From the NCBI GenBank assembly GCA_038206235.1, contig JBBRBB010000021.1:1-64000 (forward strand): DNA of 64,000 nucleotides, written 5' to 3'. Both the position numbers and the translations under genes were made by a program. The DNA comes from JBBRBB01 sp038206235. Its GTDB lineage: Bacteria; Bacteroidota; Bacteroidia; Chitinophagales; Chitinophagaceae. Positions 17,079 through 25,508 of this stretch are shown piece after piece; position 1 is the first letter of the stretch, and each line of letters begins with the position of its first letter. The notes under the pieces were generated by a model. The model did no database searches. It was not told the origin of the DNA and saw only the letters and a list, made by a program, of their open reading frames with translations.

Positions 17079-18461
17079 ATGAAAAAATTATTCGGGTTAA
17101 TATTCATCTTTCCTGTGATAGCGCACAGTCAGGATTATTTAACTGATTCGCTCTTTCTCAGCAAAATTGCCAATAATATTCTTGCGAGCAAATCTGCTGA
17201 CAGCAACTTGTATCATCTCACCAAAAAAATCGGGGGCAGGCTTGCAGGCTCCCCTAAAACAGCAATGGCAGAAAATTGGGGCGCAAATGTATTGAAGCAG
17301 GCAGGCGCGGATGATATAATTCTCCAGGAATGTATGGTTCCTCATTGGGTACGCGGCGGCAAAGAGAAAGCCTCCGTTTTTTATAAAGATGAAAATGGAA
17401 AAAATGGAAATATGATTTTAAATGTGCTGGCTCTTGGCAATTCAATTGGCACGGGTGCAAATGGAATTAAAGCTCTCTTGATAAGAGTAAATTCTTTTGA
17501 TGAATTAGAAGAGCGAAAAGAAGAAGTGAAAAATAAAATAGTTTTTTACAACTGTCCATTTGATGATACTCTTATAAACACATTCTATGCTTATGGAAAA
17601 AATGTTGTTTACAGGGCTATAGGTCCAAGCCGTGCTGCAAAATATGGAGCGCTTGCAGTATTGGTTCGCTCCATGACTAATGCAACAGATAATAATCCGC
17701 ATACAGGTTCACTTTTTTATATTGATACGCTTCCTAAAATTCCCGCCGCAGCAGTTGGCTTACGGGATGTTGAAAAGCTGGATGCATTGTTTGATAAGAA
17801 AATTAATATCACAGCCGAGCTTTTTACTTATGCGCAAATGCTGCCAGATACAATTGCACATAATATAATTGGCGAACTGAAAGGAACAGAATTCCCCGAT
17901 GAAATAATCACTGTTGGCGGGCATCTCGATAGTTGGGATGTTGCAGAGGGCGCACATGATGATGGCGCAGGCATAATTCAAACCATTGAAGTGCTGAGAG
18001 CTTTTAATGCGCTGGGGTTTCATCCCAAACACACGATTCACTTTGTATTATTTGCTAATGAAGAAAACGGAACAAGAGGTGCAAAAAAATATGCAGACGA
18101 AGCAAAAGAAAAAAATGAAAAACACATTTTTGCTTTGGAAAGTGATGCCGGCGGTTTTACTCCAAGAGGTTTTAGCTTTGATGTGCCGCAACAAGCCTGG
18201 GAAAAAATGAATTCATGGAAGTCTTTATTAGCGCCCTATTATGGCGATAGATTTACTACAGGCGGCGGTGGTGCAGATATTGAGCCACTGAAAGATGCAT
18301 TTCAAACACCACTGGCAGAATTAATTCCCGACAGTCAGCGCTACTTCGATATACACCATGCAGTAACCGATATTTTTGAAAATGTGAACATGCGTGAGCT
18401 AAAGCTTGGCGCTATAAACATGGCTGCGCTTTTGTATCTTATAGATAAATATGGATTATAG
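17079..18461 (+). CDS. Exported M28-family zinc metallopeptidase
   Basis: The 460-residue protein has a signal peptide (LFGLIFIFPVIAHSQ). It is a PA-insert plus M28 peptidase of the plasma glutamate carboxypeptidase type. The co-catalytic zinc ligands are recognisable: GGHLDSWD (His, Asp), GAHDDGAG (bridging Asp), FANEENGTRG (catalytic Glu and ligand), ALESDAGG (Asp) and DIHHAVTDIF (His). It probably hydrolyses di- or oligopeptides in the periplasm. It is divergent from bshA and no operon partner is seen. Confidence 0.93.
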   Translation: MKKLFGLIFIFPVIAHSQDYLTDSLFLSKIANNILASKSADSNLYHLTKKIGGRLAGSPKTAMAENWGANVLKQAGADDIILQECMVPHWVRGGKEKASVFYKDENGKNGNMILNVLALGNSIGTGANGIKALLIRVNSFDELEERKEEVKNKIVFYNCPFDDTLINTFYAYGKNVVYRAIGPSRAAKYGALAVLVRSMTNATDNNPHTGSLFYIDTLPKIPAAAVGLRDVEKLDALFDKKINITAELFTYAQMLPDTIAHNIIGELKGTEFPDEIITVGGHLDSWDVAEGAHDDGAGIIQTIEVLRAFNALGFHPKHTIHFVLFANEENGTRGAKKYADEAKEKNEKHIFALESDAGGFTPRGFSFDVPQQAWEKMNSWKSLLAPYYGDRFTTGGGGADIEPLKDAFQTPLAELIPDSQRYFDIHHAVTDIFENVNMRELKLGAINMAALLYLIDKYGL

Positions 18462-18744
18462 AAAAATAGTTTCTCCCGCTCTATTTTGCTGTGAAGCATT
18501 TGTTTATTAATTTGCATCCATTGCAGGCAGATTTGTTTATTGTTCGGCCTGCAGCCCATGATTGTCTCTTCACAATCATTAACTGAACTAATAAACGTAA
18601 GAGTTCCGCACAACAGTTTCTCCCGCGTTTTATTAGCAGTTAAACTTTTTTTGAGGTCGGCAGGCACAACATGTCTCACGCTCTGAGGGGCGGCCTTCAA
18701 GGTTCTAAACAATATTCAACTTTTGTTTTAGAAAAAATAGTAAT
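18462..18744 (+). promoter_or_regulatory. 283-bp leader/intergenic region before metH
   Basis: This spacer between the M28 peptidase and metH carries no gene. A 12-mer, AGTTTCTCCCGC, occurs twice (18467-18478 and 18624-18635). A long 5' leader before methionine synthase invites a cobalamin or SAM riboswitch, but I could not match either consensus by eye. Treat it as a possible regulatory leader only. Confidence 0.3.
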
Positions 18745-19770
18745 ATGAAATCAATACAGCAACTTTTGCAAGAGCGCATTCTTATTATTGATGGCGCTAT
18801 GGGAACCATGATACAACGCTATAGGCTTACCGAAGCAGATTACCGGGGTGAGCGGTTTAAAGATTGGCCTCACGATGTAAAAGGCAATAATGATTTATTG
18901 TGCTTAACGCAGCGGCAAATAATTAAGGATATACATAAGCAATACCTCGAAGCGGGTGCTGATATTATTGAAACAAACACCTTCAATGCACAGCGTGTTT
19001 CTCTTGCAGATTATCGCATGCAGAAGCTTGCGTACGAAATAAATTTTGCTGCTGCAAAAATTGCGAGAGAAGCGGTTGATGAATTTACTGTCAACAGCCA
19101 ACAGCCAACTGTCAACTTGAAATTTGTTGCAGGCGCAATTGGTCCCATGAATAAAACTCTATCACTTTCGCCAGATGTAAATAATTCCGGTTATCGTGCA
19201 GTAACATTCGATGAAGTTGCATCAGCATATTATGAGCAGGTAAAAGGATTGGTGGATGGCGGTGCAGATATGTTGCTTATAGAAACAATCTTCGATACCT
19301 TAAATGCAAAAGCGGCGATTTATGCAATCAAAAAATATTTCAGAGATACTAAACAAAAACAACTTCCTGTAATGATTAGCGGTACCATTACAGATGCAAG
19401 CGGCAGAACATTAAGCGGTCAAACACTGGAAGCTTTTTATACTTCTGTAATGCATGCCAAACCATTGAGCGTCGGTTTGAATTGTGCATTGGGCGCTGCG
19501 CAAATGCGTCCTCACATAGAAGAGTTAAGTTCAATTGCATCTTGTTATGTTTCTGCATATCCCAATGCAGGTTTACCAAATACCATGGGTGAATATGATG
19601 AGCAGCCGCATGAAACAGCACAGCACATTCAAGAATGGACAAGAGAAGGTTTTGTAAATATTGTGGGAGGTTGTTGCGGCACCACTCCTGAGCATATAAA
19701 ACACATTGCAGAAACAGTAAAAAAATATTCACCAAGAGCAGTGCCTGTAATGGAGAAAATGCTTACTTAA
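18745..19770 (+). CDS. metH: Methionine synthase, homocysteine S-methyltransferase module
   Basis: The 341-residue protein corresponds to the N-terminal homocysteine-binding barrel of cobalamin-dependent MetH. It starts ILIIDGAMGTMIQRYRLTE and carries the zinc-binding cysteines in VGLNCALGAAQ and VGGCCGTTPEH. The remainder of MetH is encoded separately at 20909-23617, a split seen in other Bacteroidota. Residues ~115-124 (TVNSQQPTVN) come from a heptad-repeat array in the DNA (19087-19114) and form an atypical surface insertion. The YhcG nuclease gene starts 15 bp after its stop. Confidence 0.95.
   Translation: MKSIQQLLQERILIIDGAMGTMIQRYRLTEADYRGERFKDWPHDVKGNNDLLCLTQRQIIKDIHKQYLEAGADIIETNTFNAQRVSLADYRMQKLAYEINFAAAKIAREAVDEFTVNSQQPTVNLKFVAGAIGPMNKTLSLSPDVNNSGYRAVTFDEVASAYYEQVKGLVDGGADMLLIETIFDTLNAKAAIYAIKKYFRDTKQKQLPVMISGTITDASGRTLSGQTLEAFYTSVMHAKPLSVGLNCALGAAQMRPHIEELSSIASCYVSAYPNAGLPNTMGEYDEQPHETAQHIQEWTREGFVNIVGGCCGTTPEHIKHIAETVKKYSPRAVPVMEKMLT
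19087..19114. repeat. Four heptad repeats inside metH
   Basis: Four consecutive 7-mers read ACTGTCA, ACAGCCA, ACAGCCA, ACTGTCA. They lie within the coding sequence and keep the frame. The unit closely matches the ACTGCCA unit in the intergenic array at 42778-42851. Confidence 0.8.
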
Positions 19771-19785
19771 TATATTTTATAAAAT

Positions 19786-20916
19786 ATGAGAAAACTAAGC
19801 AAGATTTCATTATATAAGAATATTAAAATACTTATTGAAACTTCCCGGCAGGAAGTTGCTCAGGCTATTAATACAAAGATTGTTGAAACTTATTTTCATG
19901 TGGGTAAGCTTATTGTTGAATATGAACAAGGAGGCAAATCAAGAGCTGATTACGCAATGGAAATTTTAAAAGGATTATCCCAAGACCTTACAAAAGAATT
20001 TGGCAGAGGCTTCTCAGTAGATAATCTTGAGAACATGCGTAAGTTTTATTCTTCTTACAAGAAATCCGAGACAGTGTCTCGGAAATTGAAAAAATCATCA
20101 TCTTTTACTTCTAAATCTTTAACCAAAAAATCATCATCAATTTCATCTTTTCAAAAATCCGAGACACTGTCTCGGAAATCTTCTTTGCCCGATTTTAAAT
20201 TAAGCTGGTCTCACTACATTTTTTTAATGCGTATTGAAACCGATGCGGAGCGCAGGTTTTATGAGATTGAAGCTTCTAATGAAAGCTGGAGTTTAAGGGA
20301 ATTGAAAAGACAATACGATAGCTCATTATATGAAAGATTGGTATTAAGCAGAAATAAGGGCAAGATAAAAGAATTAAGTAAAAAAGGGCAAGTGATAACA
20401 ACTGCTTATGATGCTATTAAAGACCCTTATGTTCTTGAGTTTTTAAATCTCAAGGAACTTGAATCTTATAGTGAAAGTGATTTGGAAAATGCTATTATTT
20501 CAAAGCTGGAAGAATTTTTGAATGAGCTTGGTAAGGGTTTTCTTTTTGTAGGCAGGCAATATCGTTTGTCATTAGAGGAGGACCATTATCATATTGACCT
20601 TGTATTTTATCATCGCATACTTCGTTGTTTTGTTTTAATTGATTTAAAAATTGGTGAGCTGGTACATAAGGATATTGGTCAAATGCAGATGTATGTAAAC
20701 TATTTCGATGATGAAATTAAAGAACCGGAAGAAAACAAAACTGTTGGAATTATTCTTTGCAAAAGCAAAAAAGAAAGTATTGTAAAATATACTTTGCCTA
20801 AAAATAACAGCCAGATTTTTGCAAGTAAATACAAAATTTACTTACCTGATAAAGACGATTTAAGATTATTAATGGAACCGGAAGCGGTTTACATTACGAA
20901 AGCAAAAAATGAGTGA
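19786..20916 (+). CDS. YhcG/DUF1016-type PDDEXK nuclease-domain protein
   Basis: The 376-residue protein has a helical DUF1016 N-terminal domain (~1-90, VAQAINTKIVETYFHVGKLI), a low-complexity Ser/Lys linker (~90-135), then SWSHYIFLMRI and the C-terminal YhcG nuclease domain. PDDEXK-like residues are visible in FVGRQYRLSLEEDHYHIDLVFY and CFVLIDLKIGEL. Related proteins are linked to DNA recombination or mobile defence islands. It overlaps the start of the second metH gene by 8 bp, so it has been inserted between the two metH halves without disrupting them. The linker contains two 19-bp palindromes encoding KSETxSRK twice. Confidence 0.88.
   Translation: MRKLSKISLYKNIKILIETSRQEVAQAINTKIVETYFHVGKLIVEYEQGGKSRADYAMEILKGLSQDLTKEFGRGFSVDNLENMRKFYSSYKKSETVSRKLKKSSSFTSKSLTKKSSSISSFQKSETLSRKSSLPDFKLSWSHYIFLMRIETDAERRFYEIEASNESWSLRELKRQYDSSLYERLVLSRNKGKIKELSKKGQVITTAYDAIKDPYVLEFLNLKELESYSESDLENAIISKLEEFLNELGKGFLFVGRQYRLSLEEDHYHIDLVFYHRILRCFVLIDLKIGELVHKDIGQMQMYVNYFDDEIKEPEENKTVGIILCKSKKESIVKYTLPKNNSQIFASKYKIYLPDKDDLRLLMEPEAVYITKAKNE
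20065..20083. repeat. Palindrome 1 in the YhcG linker
   Basis: TCCGAGACAGTGTCTCGGA has 9-bp perfect arms around one central base. It is the exact reverse complement of palindrome 2 and encodes SETVSRK. Confidence 0.9.
20158..20176. repeat. Palindrome 2 in the YhcG linker
   Basis: TCCGAGACACTGTCTCGGA lies 93 bp downstream of palindrome 1 and differs from it only in the central base. It encodes SETLSRK. The 93-bp offset is a multiple of three, so both copies are read in the same frame. Confidence 0.9.
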
Positions 20917-23617
20917 GCTGAATTCTATAAAACCCTATCTGCGCTTGAGCGGTCTTGAGCCTTTAATTGTTCGCCCCGAATCTAACTTCATCAACATCGG
21001 CGAAAGAACCAATGTAACAGGCTCAAAAAAATTTGCACGCCTCATCAGAGATAATAAATATGAAGAAGCATTAAGCGTTGCACGCCAACAGGAAGAAAAT
21101 GGCGCTCAGATATTAGATGTAAATATGGATGATGCACTTCTCGATGGTGTGCATGCAATGACTACTTTTTTAAACTATTTGCAAAGTGAACCAGACATTG
21201 CTAAAATTCCTGTAATGGTTGATTCATCAAAATTTTCAATCATAGAAGCGGGTTTAAAATGTGTGCAGGGAAAGTGTATTGTAAATTCAATCTCATTAAA
21301 AGAAGGAGTAGAAAAATTTATTGAGCAGGCTGTTATTTGTCTCAGCTACGGTGCAGCCGTGGTAGTAATGGCTTTTGATGAGCAGGGACAGGCAGATACA
21401 TTGCAGCGCAAAACAAATATTTGTGAAAGAGCTTACAAAATACTTACTGAAGAAGTTGGCTTTAATGCACAGGATATCATATTCGACCCAAACATTTTTG
21501 CAATCGCCACTGGCATTGAAGAGCACAATAATTATGCAGTTGATTTTATTGAAGCAATCCGCATCATCAAACAAAAAATGCCGCTGGTAAAAGTAAGCGG
21601 CGGCGTAAGCAATCTCTCCTTTTCTTTTCGCGGTAACGATCATATTCGTGAAGCCATGCACAGCGTGTTTTTATATCATGCAATAAAAGCCGGGATGGAC
21701 ATGGGAATTGTAAATGCAGGGCAGTTAGTTATATATGATGAAATTGAACCGGCGCTTCGTGAAGTATGCGAAGATGTTATTCTCAACCGGAATAATCCAA
21801 ATAATGAAGCCACCGAAAAACTGATTGCATTTGCAGAAACAGTGAAAGCGAAAGGAAAGATTTTAGAAAAGGAAAATGTATGGCGCAATACCTCTGTGGA
21901 AGAAAGATTAAAACATGCGCTGGTTAATGGCATTACCGATTTTATTGAAGCTGATACAGAAGAGGCAAGATTAAAATATTCAAAACCGCTTGAGGTTATT
22001 GAAGGTCCTTTGATGAATGGAATGAACATAGTCGGTGATTTATTCGGAAGCGGAAAAATGTTTTTACCGCAGGTAGTAAAAAGCGCAAGAGTGATGAAGA
22101 AGAGTGTTGCATGGCTTACTCCCTTCATTGAGGAAGAGAAAAAAAATAATCCCGGAGGGAATAATAACAATGCGCCTAAAATTTTGCTTGCAACAGTAAA
22201 GGGCGATGTGCATGATATTGGAAAAAATATTGTTGGCGTAGTCTTGGGTTGTAACGGCTATGAAATTAAAGACCTTGGTGTAATGGTTCCTGCCGATAGA
22301 ATTTTAGATATTGCTGAAAAAGAAAATGCAGATATAATAGGTCTTAGCGGTTTAATAACTCCATCACTTGATGAAATGGTTCATGTAGCGCATGAAATGA
22401 AGCGAAGAAATATGAAACAGCCTTTGCTCATTGGCGGAGCCACTACATCAAGAATGCATACTGCGGTAAAAATTGCACCGCAATATGATAATGGAGTGCT
22501 GCATGTGATAGATGCATCAAGAAGTGTAACAACGGTGAGTAATTTACTCAATCATGCACAGAAGCAAACGCTTTTGCAAAATGCAAAGGCAGAGTATGAT
22601 AAATTAAGAGAAGATTTCAGCAATAAAAAAACGGCGAAACAATATTTGTCTTTTCAAGATGCGCAGCAAAACAAAACAAAGATTGACTGGAGCAATTATA
22701 TTCCCCCGATTCCTTTATTTACAGGAATAAAAATTTTTAATGATTATGATTTAAAAGAAATAGCAACATACATTGACTGGCAACCATTCTTTATTGCCTG
22801 GGAATTGCATGGAAAATTTCCACAAATTTTAAGCGATGATAAAGTTGGCGAAGAAGCAACCAAACTATATAATGATGCGAAGAAAATGCTGCAAAAAATA
22901 ATGGATGAAAAATGGCTTACCCCCAAAGCTGTTATTGGTTTATGGTATGCAGCAAAAACGAACGATGATACAATTTCTATTTACAATAATAAAGGTGAAG
23001 AAATAAAGAAGTTAGAATTCCTTCGTCAGCAGATAAAGAAGACGGTGGGTCAGCCAAATACTTCTTTGACAGATTTTATGGCCCCTGAAACAAGCAGCTT
23101 AAAAGATTTTATAGGTACGTTTAGTGTAACCGTTCATGGCATCGAAGCACACATAAAAAATTTTGAAAACAATCATGACGATTACAGCAAAATAATTTTG
23201 CAGGCTTTAAGCGACCGCCTTGCGGAAGCCTTTGCCGAGCTCATGCATAAAAAAGTGAGACAAGAATTCTGGGGTTATGATAAAGATGAAACCTTATCAA
23301 ACGAAGAGCTCATAAAAGAAAAATATACCGGCATTCGTCCTGCACCAGGCTATCCTGCCTGTCCCGACCATACAGAAAAAATAAAACTGTTTGAATTATT
23401 GGGTGGTGAAGAAACTACCGGCATTCATCTCACGGAATCATTGGCAATGTATCCCGCATCATCGATTTGCGGCTGGTATTTCAGTCATCCTGAAAGCCAT
23501 TATTTTGGAATTGGAAAAATTAAAAAAGACCAGGTAACAGATTATGCCAAAAGAAAAAGCATGAGCATAGAAGAAGTTGAAAAATGGCTGCGTCCTGTTC
23601 TTGAATATGATGCGTAA
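20909..23617 (+). CDS. metH: Methionine synthase, folate/cobalamin/activation modules
   Basis: The 902-residue second half of cobalamin-dependent methionine synthase has, in order: a pterin-binding barrel (FINIGERTNVTGSKKFARLI onward), a cap domain, a B12-binding domain (KGDVHDIGKNIVGVVLGC with the cobalt-ligand His, IGLSGLITPSLDEM, LLIGGATTS) and the AdoMet activation domain (GIRPAPGYPACPDHTEK, LTESLAMYPASSICGWY). It transfers methyl from methyl-THF to homocysteine bound by the separate N-terminal protein. The ATG lies inside the last codons of the nuclease gene, so it is translationally coupled to it. Confidence 0.97.
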   Translation: MSELNSIKPYLRLSGLEPLIVRPESNFINIGERTNVTGSKKFARLIRDNKYEEALSVARQQEENGAQILDVNMDDALLDGVHAMTTFLNYLQSEPDIAKIPVMVDSSKFSIIEAGLKCVQGKCIVNSISLKEGVEKFIEQAVICLSYGAAVVVMAFDEQGQADTLQRKTNICERAYKILTEEVGFNAQDIIFDPNIFAIATGIEEHNNYAVDFIEAIRIIKQKMPLVKVSGGVSNLSFSFRGNDHIREAMHSVFLYHAIKAGMDMGIVNAGQLVIYDEIEPALREVCEDVILNRNNPNNEATEKLIAFAETVKAKGKILEKENVWRNTSVEERLKHALVNGITDFIEADTEEARLKYSKPLEVIEGPLMNGMNIVGDLFGSGKMFLPQVVKSARVMKKSVAWLTPFIEEEKKNNPGGNNNNAPKILLATVKGDVHDIGKNIVGVVLGCNGYEIKDLGVMVPADRILDIAEKENADIIGLSGLITPSLDEMVHVAHEMKRRNMKQPLLIGGATTSRMHTAVKIAPQYDNGVLHVIDASRSVTTVSNLLNHAQKQTLLQNAKAEYDKLREDFSNKKTAKQYLSFQDAQQNKTKIDWSNYIPPIPLFTGIKIFNDYDLKEIATYIDWQPFFIAWELHGKFPQILSDDKVGEEATKLYNDAKKMLQKIMDEKWLTPKAVIGLWYAAKTNDDTISIYNNKGEEIKKLEFLRQQIKKTVGQPNTSLTDFMAPETSSLKDFIGTFSVTVHGIEAHIKNFENNHDDYSKIILQALSDRLAEAFAELMHKKVRQEFWGYDKDETLSNEELIKEKYTGIRPAPGYPACPDHTEKIKLFELLGGEETTGIHLTESLAMYPASSICGWYFSHPESHYFGIGKIKKDQVTDYAKRKSMSIEEVEKWLRPVLEYDA

Positions 23618-23790
23618 TAATACGTTGTCTTTTAAGCTAAAAGTTACTCTTTTTATTTGCGTATAAATCCCTTTGCTCCTAATTACTCTCCAGGCTCAAC
23701 TATTACAGATTGTTCACTTCCTCTTGCTGGTATAAAAATTGAATACTGCATTGTGTTTGTTTTTATTTTTTAATCTTAAAATCTCTCATT

Positions 23791-23994
23791 ATGGACAACT
23801 TAGAATTAAAAGGCAACTGGAATGTTTTTAAAGGGAAATTAAAACAATCGTATGCCAGCCTCACAGATGATGATTTAAAGTATGAAGAAGGAAAAGAAGA
23901 TGAATTATGGGGCAGATTGGAAAGAAAAACCGGCCAAACACGGGATAAGCTTACAGATTGGTTCAAGGGTGAAAGAAAAAAGGAAAATGTGTAA
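23791..23994 (+). CDS. CsbD-family stress protein
   Basis: The 67-residue hydrophilic protein begins MDNLELKGNWNVFKGKLKQSYASLTDDDL and ends GQTRDKLTDWFK. The LKGNW..KGKLKQ..A.LTDDDL pattern defines the CsbD family of small general-stress proteins; the molecular function is unknown. It is monocistronic and is followed at once by a clear terminator. Confidence 0.92.
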   Translation: MDNLELKGNWNVFKGKLKQSYASLTDDDLKYEEGKEDELWGRLERKTGQTRDKLTDWFKGERKKENV

Positions 23995-24000
23995 AACATG

Positions 24001-24056
24001 GCTCCGGTGTAAATACTCTTTTTAGTAAATGCACCGGAGCTTAATTTATTTTTTGT
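24001..24056 (+). terminator. Terminator of the CsbD gene
   Basis: Arms GCTCCGGTG (24001-24009) and CACCGGAGC (24032-24040) are complementary. A T-rich tract follows (24041-24056). Confidence 0.8.
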
Positions 24057-24122
24057 TGAATTAATTCATCAAAAATATCAAACACACTAATAAAAGTTTG
24101 ATATTTATAATAAATAATAACC

Positions 24123-24977
24123 ATGAAAAAATTAATTCCCTTTTTTTGTTTAGCCTTATTGTTTTTCCTGGGAAATATACAGGCTCAGGATTCAACTTAT
24201 AAATCTTCTTCTCAATCTCCATATAAAACCAGCTTCAAAGTGGATGGTCCTGTAATTGCTGCCGGTATTGGCTTAAGTGTTCTTGGTCTTAGCCTTATTC
24301 AAAACAAAGACTCTCTGACTCTCACACAACTGAAAACAAAAACAAGAAGCAAAGTTCCTTTTTTCGACCGTGGCAATGCAGGACAATACTCTGAACAGGC
24401 AGACAATGATAGCTATATTCCTTTTTATGTATCATTCGGTGTACCTGTTGTAATGATGATTGCAAATAAAAATGAGAGAGAAAAAGCAGGACAAATTCTC
24501 GTTTTATATACTGAAACCATGGCCATTACATCAACCTTATTTACTTTATGCGACGGACTGGTAAACCGAAGCAGGCCATTTGTGTATTCTTCTACAGAAG
24601 ATTGGCGTATTTCCGAAGCTCCCGATGACAAACGTAGAAGTAATAATTCTCAGCGCTCTTTTTATGCAGGTCATACTGCTGCTTCTGCCGCCGCAACATT
24701 TTTTGCTGCCAAGGTTTTCCAGGATTTTAATCCTGACTCAAAAGCAAAAACTTATGTTTGGATTATTGCCGCAGCAATACCGGCTTCAGTTGGATATTTA
24801 CGTTATAAAGCAGGCGACCATTTTTTAAGTGATAACTTATTAGGTTATGTTATTGGTGGTGCAACAGGAATTTTAGTTCCGCAGCTTCATAAAATTAAAG
24901 CCATGAAAAATTTTACTGTTCTTCCGGGTTCAGGCGATAATTATAAGGGGCTTACTTTAGTTTATCACATACAGTAA
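24123..24977 (+). CDS. PAP2-family membrane phosphatase
   Basis: The 284-residue protein has a signal peptide (CLALLFFLGNIQAQ) and a C-terminal type-2 phosphatidic acid phosphatase domain. The three motifs are DGLVNRSRPF (Arg-Pro), SFYAGHTA (the PSGH equivalent with catalytic His) and YLRYKAGDHFLSD (Arg and His). It likely dephosphorylates a lipid or prenyl pyrophosphate at the periplasmic face. It is monocistronic. Confidence 0.9.
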   Translation: MKKLIPFFCLALLFFLGNIQAQDSTYKSSSQSPYKTSFKVDGPVIAAGIGLSVLGLSLIQNKDSLTLTQLKTKTRSKVPFFDRGNAGQYSEQADNDSYIPFYVSFGVPVVMMIANKNEREKAGQILVLYTETMAITSTLFTLCDGLVNRSRPFVYSSTEDWRISEAPDDKRRSNNSQRSFYAGHTAASAAATFFAAKVFQDFNPDSKAKTYVWIIAAAIPASVGYLRYKAGDHFLSDNLLGYVIGGATGILVPQLHKIKAMKNFTVLPGSGDNYKGLTLVYHIQ

Positions 24978-25072
24978 AACGGATTGCAGGTAACTAAGCC
25001 CGAATATTTTATTTTATGCAATATTTCTTTTTAGTTTAAAAAAGTTTTACTGCTGAAACTGCAGTCGCAATG

Positions 25073-25508
25073 TTACTTGCAAGACGGTTGAACGTTTAAC
25101 CATCGGCTGACATCTATATTCCAAAGATCTCCACTGCCAGTAATTTCATTAAAATATTTTCCGTCCTGCTTATCATGACGGACATATTTTGTAAGAAAAT
25201 CAACTTTTCCTTTGCGTTCAACCCGCCACACAGCACCTTCAACCTCATCAATAGCCCCATGACCGCTAACTTGTATGCTTTCAAGCATAGCAGCAACGGA
25301 AAATGGCTCGCCAATGCTGATTAAATTCGGTGTTGTGAAATCAAATTGTTTTACCCTTTTTAAAAAAGTTTCATAATCAATTCTTTCGACACCCTGAATT
25401 ATATCAAAAGGAACAAAAGGTTCATGCAGTAAATTATATCTTGTGCCATGAGCAAGTGCAAGCCATTCTCCACATATTCTTTCACGTTCGTTAAGCAAAT
25501 GAACAAAC
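25073..25508 (-). pseudogene. C-terminal remnant of an RNA ligase-family protein
   Basis: From about 25508 the minus-strand reading shows RNA-ligase motifs: RERICGEWLALAHGTRY, PFVPFDII, EGAVWRVER (motif IV) and KVDFLTKYVRHDK (motif V). The N-terminal half with the KxDG nucleotidylation lysine is missing. The fragment continues in frame from the xanthine dehydrogenase large-subunit remnant (EEVVYKENE is XDH-like), which points to a deletion that fused two genes. The exact junction is uncertain by some tens of bases. It is certainly inactive as a ligase. Confidence 0.7.

Noticed and set aside
18462..18744. Cobalamin or SAM riboswitch before metH
   Set aside because: Position is suggestive, but I could not find the B12-box or SAM-aptamer core by eye. 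An Rfam/Infernal scan would settle it.
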